The position numbers and the translations under genes are program-made. 64,000 nucleotides of DNA from Carboxydocella sporoproducens DSM 16521 (GTDB lineage: Bacteria; Bacillota; GCA-003054495; Carboxydocellales; Carboxydocellaceae), in contig NZ_FUXM01000004.1 in NCBI RefSeq assembly GCF_900167165.1, positions 26,901 to 90,900 of the forward strand. The letters run 5' to 3'. This document shows positions 34,145 to 44,003 of this stretch, piece after piece (the first letter of the stretch is position 1; each line of letters starts with the position of its first letter). The notes beneath the pieces are model-generated. The model ran no database searches and was not told the origin of the DNA. It saw nothing but the letters and a program-made list of their open reading frames with translations.

Positions 34145-35785
34145 CTAATCCTTTATTTCCACCGGTACCGCCGCCCCAAAGGTTTCCTGGACAGTTTTGA
34201 CCAGCTCCTCAGGAGCCAGATCCGGTTTATTCTCCTCTTCAACAGCTGCGTTGGACGAACCGGCAATCTCACTGGTCAGCAAAGCCTGCACCCTGAGGGG
34301 CCGGCCCAGCACTTTCTGCACCGCGGCTTCCAGTATCTCCAGATTCGTACCCTGCAGCAGCCGATCGCGATGAAAGCTTTTTCCGTCAGGGAACACCAGA
34401 CTCAAGGTCTGGCCATCACAGTGCAGTGGCTCCCCTTCCACCACGAAGGCACGCACCTGCATACGCTTGCGCAACAGTTCCAGCACCCGGGGCCATTCCT
34501 CCTGAACCTGTTTCATTAATACAGGGTCACTGGCTGCCAGTTCCACTTTTTTGCCCCGTGTAACCGGCCTGGCGACCGGTGTTGTCCGAGGGGCCGGTCC
34601 AGCCGTTACCGGTCCTGCTGCCTTCAGTCGTTCCAGTTCAGCCTGCAGCTGAGCTACCTGCTGTTGCAGATTGTTCTCTACCTCAGACCCTTCCTGACTT
34701 AGCCCCTTGATCAAAGCCAGCTCCAGCAACAGGCGGGGCTGCTGACTCCAGCGCATGCCCTGTTCGGTTTCTGTTAAAATATTAATCATTTGCTGTACCC
34801 GGGCCGGTGACAGAGCTTCGGCCTGGGCCTTCAAGCGTTCCCAGTACTGGGGGGAAGTGCGTAGAACCTGATCCACATCCCTGGCTACCCGGATAACCAG
34901 CAAATCCCGCAAATATTCCAGTAAATCGCGCACAAACTGGCGCAAATCCTTGCCCTGTTCCACCAGTTCCCCTACCAGCTGCAAAGCTCCTGCCAGATCG
35001 CGGCGGATCAGCTGGTCCAGCAGCCGGGCGATTTTTTCCCCGCTGACCGCCCCCAGGATGGCGCGAATATGGTCGCCTTCCACCTGTTCTCCCGCCATGG
35101 CCCGCGCCTGGTCCAGCAAGCTGAGGGCGTCCCGCATACCCCCTTCCGCTGCCCGGGCGATGAGGAGCAGGGCTTCTTCTGTTACCTTAATTCCTTCTCC
35201 TGCCGCCACCTCCTGCAAGCGCGCCATAATATCCTCTAATGGTATGCGTTTAAAATCAAAGCGCTGGCAACGGGAAAGGATGGTGAGAGGGATTTTATGG
35301 GGTTCCGTAGTCGCCAGAATGAAAACCACCTGGCCCGGGGGTTCTTCTAAGGTCTTGAGCAGGGCATTGAAGGCTTCATTGGTCAGCATGTGTACTTCAT
35401 CGATTATGTAGACTTTATAATAACCCTCGGTAGGGGCAAATTTGACCTTTTCCCTCAGTTCCCGAATTTCATCGATACCGCGATTGGAAGCAGCATCGAT
35501 TTCCAGGACATCCATGCTGTTGCCCTGGTTGATACGCTGACAGTTTTCGCATTCATTACAGGGTTCCGGCACCGGTCTACCATGGCCCGTGCGGCAGTTC
35601 AATGCTTTGGCCAGCAATTTGGCTGTGGTAGTTTTGCCGGTTCCCCGCGGCCCACAAAACAGATAGGCATGGGCGATCCTGCCGGTGCGCAGGGCATTTT
35701 GCAAAGTCCGGCTGACATGCTCCTGCCCTACTGTTTCCGCAAAGGTTTTGGGCCGCCATTCCCGATATAAGGCCAGATAAGCCAT
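34145..35785 (-). CDS. dnaX: DNA polymerase III subunit gamma/tau
   Basis: Encodes 546 residues. Walker [13 protein letters not shown] near residue 45, a zinc module with [19 protein letters not shown] near residue 64, and the DEXX-type [11 protein letters not shown] are all present. The N-terminal ATPase loads the sliding clamp; the C-terminal part (residues 370-546) is variable as in other tau proteins. It is downstream of the SRP RNA gene and starts the dnaX-ybaB-recR-bofA row. Confidence 0.95.
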   Translation of the reverse strand: MAYLALYREWRPKTFAETVGQEHVSRTLQNALRTGRIAHAYLFCGPRGTGKTTTAKLLAKALNCRTGHGRPVPEPCNECENCQRINQGNSMDVLEIDAASNRGIDEIRELREKVKFAPTEGYYKVYIIDEVHMLTNEAFNALLKTLEEPPGQVVFILATTEPHKIPLTILSRCQRFDFKRIPLEDIMARLQEVAAGEGIKVTEEALLLIARAAEGGMRDALSLLDQARAMAGEQVEGDHIRAILGAVSGEKIARLLDQLIRRDLAGALQLVGELVEQGKDLRQFVRDLLEYLRDLLVIRVARDVDQVLRTSPQYWERLKAQAEALSPARVQQMINILTETEQGMRWSQQPRLLLELALIKGLSQEGSEVENNLQQQVAQLQAELERLKAAGPVTAGPAPRTTPVARPVTRGKKVELAASDPVLMKQVQEEWPRVLELLRKRMQVRAFVVEGEPLHCDGQTLSLVFPDGKSFHRDRLLQGTNLEILEAAVQKVLGRPLRVQALLTSEIAGSSNAAVEEENKPDLAPEELVKTVQETFGAAVPVEIKD

Positions 35786-35796
35786 ACCTATCCCCC

Positions 35797-35832
35797 CATG
35801 GCTTTAAAAAAAAGGCGGTTAAAAAACCACCT
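35797..35832 (-). terminator. Intrinsic terminator after SRP RNA
   Basis: GGTGGTT and AACCGCC arms with a short T loop are followed on the minus strand by eight T residues (35805-35814 region). It separates the SRP RNA from dnaX, although read-through into dnaX is possible. Confidence 0.75.
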
Positions 35833-35848
35833 GCTGGAGCAAATTTAA

Positions 35849-36118
35849 TGGCCGTGCACCCGGCATTGAATCCTGCCTCCCAGGCGTTATCCCCGCAGTT
35901 AGCTCAGGCCAGGCACTCCCGCGGCACACCCAAGACATCCCTTAGTGCTGCTTCCGTCAGGACCTGACACGGTTCGAGAGCTTGTGTTGCGCAGGACCCA
36001 ACCGTCCACACCACTTACGGAGACCGGACCCCATGAAACAGACCCGCTGCCGGGCATCGACCCCACTATAGCGGATTGTGGGTTACAGGGCACCGCTACC
36101 TCCCCATCTAGCACGACC
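35849..36118 (-). ncRNA. ffs: Signal recognition particle RNA, large (Bacillus) type
   Basis: The minus strand reads through the Alu domain GGTAGCGGTGCCCTGTAACC, the GGGTCCTGCGCAAC segment, the S-domain apex GTGTCAGGTCCTGACGGAAG next to GCAGCA, and the 3' GTGCCG and GAGCTAACTGC elements that pair back with the 5' end. This order and length (about 270 nt) match the large SRP RNA of Bacillus. It binds Ffh to target secretory and membrane proteins. Confidence 0.93.
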
Positions 36119-36146
36119 AAACTTTATTGACTGCTTTGACTTGTTT

Positions 36147-36176
36147 ATTATACCCTGAAAGCAAGGATAAATGCAA
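36147..36176 (-). promoter_or_regulatory. Promoter of SRP RNA
   Basis: TTGCAT (36171-36176) and a perfect TATAAT (36147-36152) are 18 bases apart, about 30 bases upstream of the mature RNA. Its integrity sets a left limit for the IS607-type insertion. Confidence 0.7.
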
Positions 36177-36279
36177 GAGGAAAGGAGTGGCATAAATATT
36201 TTAGTGCCACCACATGGGCAGCATAGATGCCTGTTTCAATTTTACTATCAACTTCTATCAAATAATCATAAAGTTGACA

Positions 36280-36669
36280 GCAAAAGCAGTTTACGCTCTC
36301 CGAGAGGCCGGGTACCCCCACCTGCCCGGCTGACGGGGCAGGCGGACCACGGGCTTCTGGAGTCCCGCCCGAAACAGTCACGCTGCAAAAACGCTTCCAA
36401 ACGGCGGGGTGGTGTTGACACCCGGCGCACAGTTGCCTGAGTACCGGGCTCCCACCTGAAGGGCAGGAACGGTTTGGCCGGCCGAAATGCCGTTCGCCGT
36501 ACATCTCAGCCCCAGCTACCCGGCGGCGCTCAGTTTCCCGGAGGGGAAACCTCATCGTCAAAGCCCGCTTCGCGTGCGCCGCTGTCAGCCAACGCCCGTT
36601 CCGTCGGAGCTTTCTCCCACCCGGGCCAATCCCTGCCCTTTCCCGGGAACATCCCGGGAGACTAAAAGG
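36280..36669 (-). ncRNA. GC-rich noncoding right end of IS607, possible omega (guide) RNA
   Basis: About 390 bases after the tnpB stop contain no convincing gene but several strong stems: CCCGGGA/TCCCGGG (36642-36658), GGTGT/ACACC (36411-36422) and CCTGCCC/GGGCAGG (36320-36342). TnpB proteins use a guide RNA made from the 3' end of their gene and the following element end. Position and structure fit such an omega RNA, with a guide reaching over the element boundary toward 36280. The exact limits are inference. Confidence 0.5.
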
Positions 36670-38097
36670 TTAATTAGCCTTTTGATTATAACGCTGGAGC
36701 AATATTTCTTTCACTGTTTTATACGGGGTGTAACGGGTTATCTCTTCGTCGTGCAGCCTTTTTTTCAGGTTCATAGCTGCTACCTGGTCAGCATCGGCAG
36801 TAAAACCGCATTGGCGGCATTTAAAAATGTCTCCATTGCGATTCTTGGCGTCAACCCAACCGCACTGCGGGCACTCCTGGCTGGAATAGGCCGCGTTTTG
36901 CGGTCCGGGGTCGGTGACGGAGTAGACGTAGTTCTTGTATTCCCGGCGCTCCTTGATGATGTTTCGCTGCCAGCCGCTCACCTTGCGGGAGAGGCCTTTG
37001 CTTTTGGCTTTGCCGCGCAGGTGGGCGAGGTCTTCATAAGCGATGATCTGCGGCCGGCGTTTTTTGTAGAGTTCGTTAAACGCCCGGTTGATTTCGTTTT
37101 CGCACCTAGCCCGATATCTTTTGTTTCTCCTGGTTTGCTTGATAAGGCCCAGGTTGTGTTTTAAGATACGCCGGGCTTTGGGTGGGTCCTGCTCCAATAA
37201 TTTCCGGCGCAAGGCCCAGAGTTTTCCGCGTTTCCGGCTATTGTCCAAAATATGGTCGGACATTTCTTGCAGAGCCTCACCATATTCGGGCCGGTATTTT
37301 CTGCCAGTATCATCGGTAAATACTTCCGTCACGCCCAGGTCGATGCCCGCCTCTCCCTCACCAGGCGAGTAAGTATGCGGTTCCCTGCTCAGATGGATTT
37401 CCACCGCTTGTTCGTCCGGAAAGAGGACTACCCGCAGGTTGCCTCGCATGGCGTGTATCCCAGTCAAGGGTATGACCGCCCTTTCGCCGGGGGTTAATGT
37501 CGCTACGGCAATATACTGCCGCTTTCCCCTGTTAAATACACGGTACATTTGCTGGTCTACCACGAAACTGCGGGCTTTTTTGACGCGGGGCCTTGTGCCT
37601 AAGATGCGGCGAAAGGCGCGCTTCAGATAATTTCTCACCTTGGCACGGCCCTCTGAGTCCAAACTTATTTTTTGATTAACCACGTCTTCATGAGTGAAAA
37701 TCGCCTGGAGCCTCTTCCAATCCCGGCCGCGCTTTTCATCTCTATATAAAAGCCAGAAGGCGTAGTGCTTTTCTTCGTCAGACAGGCCTTCATGACGGTA
37801 AAGCCGCTCTTTGACCCCGACGATGGCGGCCTCCCACTGCCTCTCCAGGGTGAACAGGGCGTCGTCCAAAACCAGCTTCCACTGGCGGGCCTGTAGCCCG
37901 AAAGGGCTGGTGAAACCGGCTGCAACCAGCTCGTCCCGCAGCTTCCGCTTTTTACCCAGATAGTGCAGGTATTTCACATGCCCGTACTCCACCAGGAAGG
38001 AGTTCTTCTGCCTGGCATATGCTTCTGCCGTCTCAGTTATCCTGGCCCACTTATCTTTGTTCAGCGGCAGACTTTTCTGCTTGACCGTCTGCTGCAC
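36670..38097 (-). CDS. tnpB: TnpB RNA-guided endonuclease homologue (OrfB of IS607 element)
   Basis: Encodes 475 residues from a GTG after GGGAGGTG. The RuvC-like residues are visible: Asp in AGIDLGVTEVF, Glu in IAYEDLAHLRG, and Asp in DADQVAAMNLKKR. A zinc ribbon CPQCGWVDAKNRNGDIFKC next to CRQCG separates the last two. All three look intact, so nuclease activity is plausible. It overlaps tnpA by 47 bases. TnpB keeps the element in place by guided cleavage of empty sites. Confidence 0.88.
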   Translation of the reverse strand: MQQTVKQKSLPLNKDKWARITETAEAYARQKNSFLVEYGHVKYLHYLGKKRKLRDELVAAGFTSPFGLQARQWKLVLDDALFTLERQWEAAIVGVKERLYRHEGLSDEEKHYAFWLLYRDEKRGRDWKRLQAIFTHEDVVNQKISLDSEGRAKVRNYLKRAFRRILGTRPRVKKARSFVVDQQMYRVFNRGKRQYIAVATLTPGERAVIPLTGIHAMRGNLRVVLFPDEQAVEIHLSREPHTYSPGEGEAGIDLGVTEVFTDDTGRKYRPEYGEALQEMSDHILDNSRKRGKLWALRRKLLEQDPPKARRILKHNLGLIKQTRRNKRYRARCENEINRAFNELYKKRRPQIIAYEDLAHLRGKAKSKGLSRKVSGWQRNIIKERREYKNYVYSVTDPGPQNAAYSSQECPQCGWVDAKNRNGDIFKCRQCGFTADADQVAAMNLKKRLHDEEITRYTPYKTVKEILLQRYNQKAN

Positions 38098-38710
38098 TGG
38101 CTAACACCTCCCTCACCGTTTTGGTCAACTTGCGAGCTTTATAGGTCCTCTGGCCGTACAGCCGTGCCGCGAAATGCTGGACGATGCTGATCAGGTCTTC
38201 GGCCAACTCTTGGGCTGGGGACATGTCTTCGGATTTGTTGGCCACGAGGATTTCGCAGCCGAATTTGGCGAACAATTCCTCGAAGAAGTCGAATCCAAAC
38301 CGAACCAGCCGGTCTTTATGGGCGATGATGACCGTTTTGACTTCTCCCCGGGTGACCATCCCGCACAACTTCAAAAAATTCTTGCGCTTATAATTGAGGG
38401 CAGAGCCGACATCGGAAAGTATTTCGTCCACAGCCAGCCCTTTGCCGGCGGCGAATTCCTTCAGATAATTCAACTGGTTTTCCAGATCAGGCTTTTGCCC
38501 GGAGGACGATACCCGGGCGTATAAAACAATTTTCTTTGGTTCCTGGCGGTTCTTTATTCCCAGCGCCCGGTATAACATTTCTTCCGTGTATCTTCTTTTA
38601 TTGGTAGGCGTGCTCAGGGCGACCAATTTGCCTTCTTTGTCCCATGCACGCAAGGTCGATACGCTGACCCCAAGTTTTTCAGCGAATTCGCTCACTGTGT
38701 AAAGTTTCAT
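38051..38710 (-). CDS. tnpA: IS607-family serine recombinase TnpA
   Basis: Encodes 219 residues. The N-terminal MerR-like winged helix (YTVSEFAEKLGVSVSTLRAW) is followed by the serine recombinase domain with the active-site serine in VLYARVSSSGQKPDLENQ near residue 69. It catalyses element excision and insertion. Its start codon abuts the palindromic element end, which is likely its binding site. Confidence 0.9.
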   Translation of the reverse strand: MKLYTVSEFAEKLGVSVSTLRAWDKEGKLVALSTPTNKRRYTEEMLYRALGIKNRQEPKKIVLYARVSSSGQKPDLENQLNYLKEFAAGKGLAVDEILSDVGSALNYKRKNFLKLCGMVTRGEVKTVIIAHKDRLVRFGFDFFEELFAKFGCEILVANKSEDMSPAQELAEDLISIVQHFAARLYGQRTYKARKLTKTVREVLASAADGQAEKSAAEQR

Positions 38711-38712
38711 AA

Positions 38713-38744
38713 AACATCACCATATTGGTGTATCAGGTGATGTT
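38713..38744. repeat. Palindromic left end of IS607 element
   Basis: AACATCACC (38713-38721) and GGTGATGTT (38736-38744) form a perfect inverted repeat; a second short dyad CACCATATTGGTG is nested within. Located directly upstream of tnpA, it is a plausible recombinase-binding end and tnpA control site. Confidence 0.6.
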
Positions 38745-38772
38745 GGTTGTCAATACCTATTTTGGATAATTG

Positions 38773-39000
38773 CTAAAAGAAAAGAAGCTGTTTCTTACCT
38801 CCTGGCCCCAGCTCCACTAAGGCCCGGTCAAAAGGATCAAATACTGCCTGCCGGTACAGAGGCGGCAATTTGCCGCGACAGGCAGCCAGCCGCTGTCGCA
38901 GCTCCTGGTAGTCCGCGGGATCAGGTGGGCCAGGTTCATATTTGAGAGCCGCCTCCCTGACCTCCTCAATACAGGCAGACAGATTGCGCAATTCCCCCAT
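38773..39000 (-). CDS. Small hypothetical protein
   Basis: Encodes 75 residues with a clear GGGGGAG ribosome site. The composition is charged and helical (ACIEEVREAALKYEPGPPDPADY, residues 9-31). No family is recognised. It is divergent from the SNF2 helicase gene and sits next to the IS607 end. Confidence 0.5.
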   Translation of the reverse strand: MGELRNLSACIEEVREAALKYEPGPPDPADYQELRQRLAACRGKLPPLYRQAVFDPFDRALVELGPGGKKQLLFF

Positions 39001-39138
39001 CTTTACTCCCCCATTTTTTGTCTTGATTTCATTTTTCTGTTTTCGCCAGAAGGTGGAAAATTCCTGCTGCCTGTTGACAGGCGGAATAAAAAAGTCTAAG
39101 GTTTAAATATAAAATATTTAAGGAAGGATAAAATACCC

Positions 39139-42100
39139 ATGAATGTGCCAGAAATCAGTGAAAAACAAATCAAACAAGCCGCCTCCAGCCCCAAAGTCTA
39201 CGAACGGGGCCTGGAATATTTTGCGGACGGTCTGGTTAAGCACATTGAATATGACCATGACAGGGACGAATTTCGGGCCATAGTCAGCAATCGCAATCTT
39301 TACAATATTCGTCTCCGCTTTTACCCTTCAGGTACCTGGCATTATTACTGCACCTGTCCCGCCCATGACCAGTTGCCAGGAATCTGCAAACATGTAGTTG
39401 CGGTACTGAAGGCATTACAAACCGGTTATGCCTTTGACCCTCAGGCTATGCAAAACCGGAGAGCCCGTCAGCTGGGGGCTAAACTGCTCAGTCATTTAGC
39501 CGTTACCCCTACTTCTCCCATTAAGCAGGAACTAAATCTGGAAGTTGAATTGACCCTGCAACCAATGGATCATGTTATTTTTGCTTACCTGGGCCTGAAA
39601 ATCGGTCTGTCCCGCCTCTATGTCATAAGGGACCTGAATCAGTTTGTCAGTTCTCTTCAAACAGGACAACCGCTGGAATTTGGCCAGAAATTTACATTTG
39701 AACCGACCAAACAATCCTTTGCCGCCTGTGACCAGCCGGTAATTGACTTTTTGCAGGAAATGTACGAACAATATGCCGCTGTTGACCGATATGAGACCAC
39801 TTCCCATTTCAAACAACGTCCCTTGCCCCTGAGCGATTACCATCTGGCCCAGCTGCTACACAGTTTGAAGGAAAAATCTTTTGTTTTATGTTTACCTGGC
39901 AATCACAGCAAACTAACCCGGATTAAACAGGGTTTATCCCTTGGCTTTAATTTAGCTGCCGCAAATGACGAACTGGTATTATCCCTGGTGGAAAACGACC
40001 TTCCCCCCCGCCCCCTGACCCGGGATGGCAGCTTTTTCTTCTATCAGGAGGAAATCTGGCAGGTCGAAGACGATCAGCAAAGAAGATACTTTTTACCTCT
40101 AGCTCAGGTGTTAAATCAGGAAAAGCGATTGATTTTTGCTTCAGAACACAAAGACCGGTTCGCTACCGAGCTCCTGCCCGCTCTGGAAAAAATAAGCAAG
40201 CTGGAGATCGCACCAGAACTGGCCAGCCGTTTTATCCGCCAGCCCCTGGCAGCCCGCATCTATTTCGACCGCTACGGGGAACAGGGAATCAGCGCCCGGG
40301 TAGAGTTTGAATATGGTACTATTACTATCAATCCCTTCAGCAACCAGATTCCGGCCAGAGATATTTTGCTGGTGCGGAACCAGGAAAAGGAAAATGCCAT
40401 TCTCTCCCTGCTGGAACTGGCCGATTTCACCGTCAACCAGGGTCAAATTTACCTGGATGAGGAAGAAAAGGTACTGGAGTTTATTACTGCTTATCTGCCC
40501 CGGCTGCAGGAACTGGCTGAAATCTTCTATTCCGAGGAATTTAAAAAACTGCGGGTACGCCCGACCCTGGATTTTTCCGGGCGGGTGCGTTTGAATGAGG
40601 AAGATAATCTGCTGGAAGTCAGTTTTACTTTCCCCGACCTGCCCGAAGAGGAATTGCGGGAGATCCTGGCTTCCCTGCAGGAAAAGAAAAAATACCACCG
40701 GCTCAAGGATGGCTCTTTCCTGCTCCTGCAGCAACAGGAACTCCAGCAACTGGCCCGGCTGCTGGAAAACCTGAATCTCGATGCCAGCGCCCTGCAGGAA
40801 GCCACCATCCAGCTGCCCAAATACCGGGCCATGTATCTGGACAGTTTTCTGCGCCAGCACAATCTGCCCAATCTTCGCCGCGACCGGGCTTTTAAACAGC
40901 TGGTGCAGTCCATCCTGGAGCCCCAGGACAATGATTATGAAGTGCCTGCTTCTTTGCAAAAGGTGATGCGAGACTACCAGAAAACCGGTTTCCGCTGGCT
41001 GAAAACCCTGGCCGCCCACGGCCTGGGCGGCATCCTGGCCGATGACATGGGGCTGGGGAAAACCCTGCAGGTCCTGGCTTTCTTGCTTTCAGAACAGGAC
41101 ACTTCTCCAGGACCATCCCTGGTCATCGCTCCTACCTCCCTGGTCTATAACTGGGAAGCCGAAGCTCGCAAGTTCGCCCCTGAACTGAAAGTTCTGGTGG
41201 TCTCGGGGTCCCCAAAAGACCGGCAGGCCCTGCTGGAAAACCTGAACCAGTGGGATCTTGTCATCACTTCCTATGGCTTGATCCGGCGGGATATTGAACT
41301 TTATGCCCGGCAGCAATTTGTTTACTGTTTTCTGGACGAGGCCCAGCACATCAAAAATGCTCAGACCGTTAATGCCAAATCGGTCCTGCAAATCAATGCC
41401 AGAAGCTATTTTGCCTTAACCGGTACACCCATAGAAAACTCCCTGGCCGAGCTCTGGTCCATTTTCAATTTCATTCTCCCGGGCTATTTCCCCCATTATC
41501 AGGAATTTCGCCGCAAATATGAATTGCCCATTGCCCGGGGCAATCCCGAAGTTCTGGCCGAACTCAGCCGTCTGGTCAAACCCTTCATCCTGCGCCGGGT
41601 GAAAAAGGATGTGTTGAAGGAGCTGCCGGCAAAAATCGAGACGGAAATCAAGGCTCCTCTCACCGCCGAGCAACAAAAAGTCTATCTGGCCTATTTGAAA
41701 AAGGCCCGGGGTGAAATCGCGCAGGAGCTGGCTGCCGCCGGTTTTGAGAAAAGCCGAATGAAAATCCTGGCCGCCCTCACCCGGCTCAGGCAGATTTGCT
41801 GCCATCCCGCCCTCTTCCTGAACAACTATCGGGGGGACAGCGGCAAATTCCAGCTCTTCCAGGAAGTCCTGACTGATGCTCTGGCCAGCGGCCATCGGGT
41901 GCTGGTTTTTTCCCAGTTTACCTCGATGCTGGACATATTGCACCAGTACCTGTTAGGAGAAGGTATCGAGCATTTTTATCTTCATGGTTCTGTCAAGCCA
42001 GAAGAACGCCTGAGCATGGCCCACTCCTTTAACCAGGGCCAGGGCAAAGTCTTCCTGATTTCCCTGAAAGCCGGGGGTACCGGTCTCAATCTTACCGGTG

Positions 42101-42363
42101 CCGATATGGTTATTCACTATGACCCCTGGTGGAATCCCGCTGTCGAGGAACAGGCCACGGACCGGGCCTACCGTATCGGTCAAAACAAGGCCGTTCAGGT
42201 GATTAAGCTGATCAGCCAGGGCACTATTGAAGAAAAGGTTTTTGCTCTACAACAACGCAAAAAGGAACTGATCGCTTCCGTCATCCAGCCCGGTGAAACT
42301 TTCCTCTCCAAATTGACAGAAGCAGAGCTAAGGGAATTGTTTGATCTGACCACCACTGGTTGA
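39139..42363 (+). CDS. SWIM zinc-finger SNF2-family helicase
   Basis: Encodes 1074 residues. A SWIM finger (CTCPAHDQLPGICKH) is near residue 71. The SNF2 ATPase has Walker A ADDMGLGKT near 634 and a DEAQ box FLDEAQHIKN near 731, with motif VI DRAYRIGQNKAVQVIKL near 1010. Such proteins are DNA translocases of the RapA/YwqA type with an uncertain role, possibly in transcription or repair. It is on the plus strand, opposite to most of the window, with a weak AAGGAAGG ribosome site. An enoyl-CoA hydratase gene follows. Confidence 0.9.
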   Translation: MNVPEISEKQIKQAASSPKVYERGLEYFADGLVKHIEYDHDRDEFRAIVSNRNLYNIRLRFYPSGTWHYYCTCPAHDQLPGICKHVVAVLKALQTGYAFDPQAMQNRRARQLGAKLLSHLAVTPTSPIKQELNLEVELTLQPMDHVIFAYLGLKIGLSRLYVIRDLNQFVSSLQTGQPLEFGQKFTFEPTKQSFAACDQPVIDFLQEMYEQYAAVDRYETTSHFKQRPLPLSDYHLAQLLHSLKEKSFVLCLPGNHSKLTRIKQGLSLGFNLAAANDELVLSLVENDLPPRPLTRDGSFFFYQEEIWQVEDDQQRRYFLPLAQVLNQEKRLIFASEHKDRFATELLPALEKISKLEIAPELASRFIRQPLAARIYFDRYGEQGISARVEFEYGTITINPFSNQIPARDILLVRNQEKENAILSLLELADFTVNQGQIYLDEEEKVLEFITAYLPRLQELAEIFYSEEFKKLRVRPTLDFSGRVRLNEEDNLLEVSFTFPDLPEEELREILASLQEKKKYHRLKDGSFLLLQQQELQQLARLLENLNLDASALQEATIQLPKYRAMYLDSFLRQHNLPNLRRDRAFKQLVQSILEPQDNDYEVPASLQKVMRDYQKTGFRWLKTLAAHGLGGILADDMGLGKTLQVLAFLLSEQDTSPGPSLVIAPTSLVYNWEAEARKFAPELKVLVVSGSPKDRQALLENLNQWDLVITSYGLIRRDIELYARQQFVYCFLDEAQHIKNAQTVNAKSVLQINARSYFALTGTPIENSLAELWSIFNFILPGYFPHYQEFRRKYELPIARGNPEVLAELSRLVKPFILRRVKKDVLKELPAKIETEIKAPLTAEQQKVYLAYLKKARGEIAQELAAAGFEKSRMKILAALTRLRQICCHPALFLNNYRGDSGKFQLFQEVLTDALASGHRVLVFSQFTSMLDILHQYLLGEGIEHFYLHGSVKPEERLSMAHSFNQGQGKVFLISLKAGGTGLNLTGADMVIHYDPWWNPAVEEQATDRAYRIGQNKAVQVIKLISQGTIEEKVFALQQRKKELIASVIQPGETFLSKLTEAELRELFDLTTTG

Positions 42364-42420
42364 CAATTTACAGCCAGACGGTCTAAGGTAGAAATGAAAA
42401 AAATGGGAGGTAAGAGAGAA

Positions 42421-43215
42421 ATGAACTGGGAGAAAGTGAAACTGGAACAAAAAGGGGCAGTAGCTTTCATCACCCTCAACCGGCCCCAGGAATTCAACGC
42501 TCTGGATGGCCAGCTGGGCGAGGAGCTGATCCAGGCCATCGAGCACTGCCGGGAAAATGACGCCATCCGGGCGGTGGTGATCACCGGTGCCGGCAAAGCC
42601 TTCAGCGTGGGCGGAGACTTAAAAAAGGCCAGCAGTGCCATCGGCACTCCCCAGCAGAGTATTTTCTTCCGGGATGTGACCAAGAGCCTGAACCGCTTCA
42701 TTATGGACCTGCGCCTGCTGCCCAAGCCGGTCATCGCTGCCATCAATGGCGCCGTAGGCGGTGCCGGCTTCACCCTGGCTCTGGCCTGTGACCTGCGCCT
42801 GGCTGCCGCATCTGCCCGCTTCAAGCAGGCCTATACCAGCGCCGGCCTCACTCCTGATGGAGCCTTCACCTACCTGGCCGGAGCCGTGCTGGGCCTGGGC
42901 CGGGTCAGTGAACTGCTGTTACTGGACCCGGTGGTCAGCGCGGAACAGGCCCTGGCTCTGGGGCTGGTGCACCGGGTGGTAGCTGATGAGGAATTGCCGG
43001 CGGCAGCTCTGCAGCTGGCCGAGCAGCTGGCCGCCGGACCCACTCTGGCCTTTGCCCGCAGCAAGGCCCTGCTCAATGAGGGGCTGTTGCCGGAACTGGC
43101 CCGCATCCTGGAACTGGAACGGCAGACTATCATGCAGTCCTGTCTGAGCGAGGATTATGTAGAGGGGGTAAGGGCGTTTTTTGATAAAAGGAAGCCTGAG
43201 TTTCGGGGGAGATAG
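42421..43215 (+). CDS. Enoyl-CoA hydratase/isomerase-family protein
   Basis: Encodes 264 residues from the ATG at 42421, after GGGAGG. Crotonase motifs are VAFITLNRPQEFNALDG, the oxyanion-hole GAGKAFSVGGDLKKAS near residue 58, and AAINGAVGGAGFTLALACDL near residue 105. The second catalytic position falls in GLTPDGAFTYL, where an Asp replaces the usual Glu, so the exact reaction is uncertain. It follows the SNF2 gene by 57 bases on the same strand, and a bidirectional hairpin ends it. Confidence 0.85.
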   Translation: MNWEKVKLEQKGAVAFITLNRPQEFNALDGQLGEELIQAIEHCRENDAIRAVVITGAGKAFSVGGDLKKASSAIGTPQQSIFFRDVTKSLNRFIMDLRLLPKPVIAAINGAVGGAGFTLALACDLRLAAASARFKQAYTSAGLTPDGAFTYLAGAVLGLGRVSELLLLDPVVSAEQALALGLVHRVVADEELPAAALQLAEQLAAGPTLAFARSKALLNEGLLPELARILELERQTIMQSCLSEDYVEGVRAFFDKRKPEFRGR

Positions 43216-43237
43216 GAAGGAAGAAGGGAATAAAGTA

Positions 43238-43280
43238 AGAGGAGGTCTAGTCAACATAATTCAAGACCTCCTCTTTTTTA
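43238..43280 (+). terminator. Terminator between enoyl-CoA hydratase and the nuclease-like gene
   Basis: AGAGGAGGTCT (43238-43248) and AGACCTCCTCT (43264-43274) pair perfectly and are followed on plus by TTTTTTA. It also overlaps the stop codon of the minus-strand gene. Confidence 0.8.
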
Positions 43281-43993
43281 TATGTTTTCTTATATAGAGA
43301 AATTCTTATAATATCTTCTGGTCCAATGCATTTAAGAAATGCATATCCCCAATTTTCATTTAGGTTTTTCTGGGCTTTTTTATAGTCTACATTATAACAT
43401 GCTATGAAAATTGCCGGTTCACAGTAGTGCTCTTTTAAATAGTTATATACATTCACCATATATAGGATTTGATTTTTTATTTTATCTTTGATTCTTTCAA
43501 AAGGCATATTAGAAGGGATTGAGTTATTTATATTGGTCTTACATTCGAGTATTTCTAAAGGAGAAGTATCATTATTATAAAAAACAACATCACAGCGGTG
43601 ATCGCTGTTTCCAATAATTACTTCACCATCCATAATTCGAGGCTCTAAAAAAGCATTTATAGCATGATTGATTTTAAATGGACCTAGTTCATAAACAATA
43701 TTTTCCAGAATTTCAGATCGTATTTTCTCAAAGTTTAAACTTCTGTATATATTTTTAATTAGATCAATGATTTTATTCTTTTTCTCCGAACATAAAGTTA
43801 GTGCCGGGTTATTTATCGTGTCACTAATGTATCTATCTATTTCTTCAAGATTAGCGTTATCATTTATCGAATATATGGCAAAAATCCTTGAAATATATCT
43901 TAAAAGAATTAAATTATTTTTTATTTCTTCAGTTATTTGCTGAATTACTGGATTTGAACTGGGTTTTTTATATTTAATAAAAGAAAGAGACAT
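43247..43993 (-). CDS. PD-(D/E)XK nuclease-like protein of the SecB cassette
   Basis: Encodes 248 residues from the ATG at 43993, preceded by AAGGTGAT. A candidate nuclease core is SDHRCDVVFYNN and PLEILECKTN near residues 140-165, matching the D and E-x-K of the PD-(D/E)XK fold. The rest is not recognised. It is very AT-rich and lysine/isoleucine-rich, unlike flanking genes. It lies ten bases after the SecB-like gene, suggesting that the chaperone acts on this cassette. It may be the effector of a toxin-antitoxin-chaperone type module, or a restriction-like defence nuclease. Confidence 0.6.
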   Translation of the reverse strand: MSLSFIKYKKPSSNPVIQQITEEIKNNLILLRYISRIFAIYSINDNANLEEIDRYISDTINNPALTLCSEKKNKIIDLIKNIYRSLNFEKIRSEILENIVYELGPFKINHAINAFLEPRIMDGEVIIGNSDHRCDVVFYNNDTSPLEILECKTNINNSIPSNMPFERIKDKIKNQILYMVNVYNYLKEHYCEPAIFIACYNVDYKKAQKNLNENWGYAFLKCIGPEDIIRISLYKKTYKKEEVLNYVD

Positions 43994-44003
43994 TTTAATC
44001 ACC

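Larger units (their letters stand above)
36177..38770 (-). mobile_element. IS607-type insertion sequence (tnpA-tnpB)
   Basis: Contains an overlapping serine-recombinase tnpA and RuvC-type tnpB, the defining pair of the IS607 family. The limits are approximate: the left one must lie right of the SRP RNA promoter, the right one just beyond a palindrome at 38713-38744. No terminal repeats or target duplication were resolved, as expected for this family. Confidence 0.7.

Noticed and set aside
36148-36561. Open frames over the SRP RNA and IS607 right end
   Set aside because: Short frames in noncoding RNA and structured GC-rich DNA, without family match.
42419-43215. Treating the enoyl-CoA hydratase as part of the defence cassette
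   Set aside because: It is on the opposite strand, has ordinary GC-rich codon use and is closed by its own terminator.
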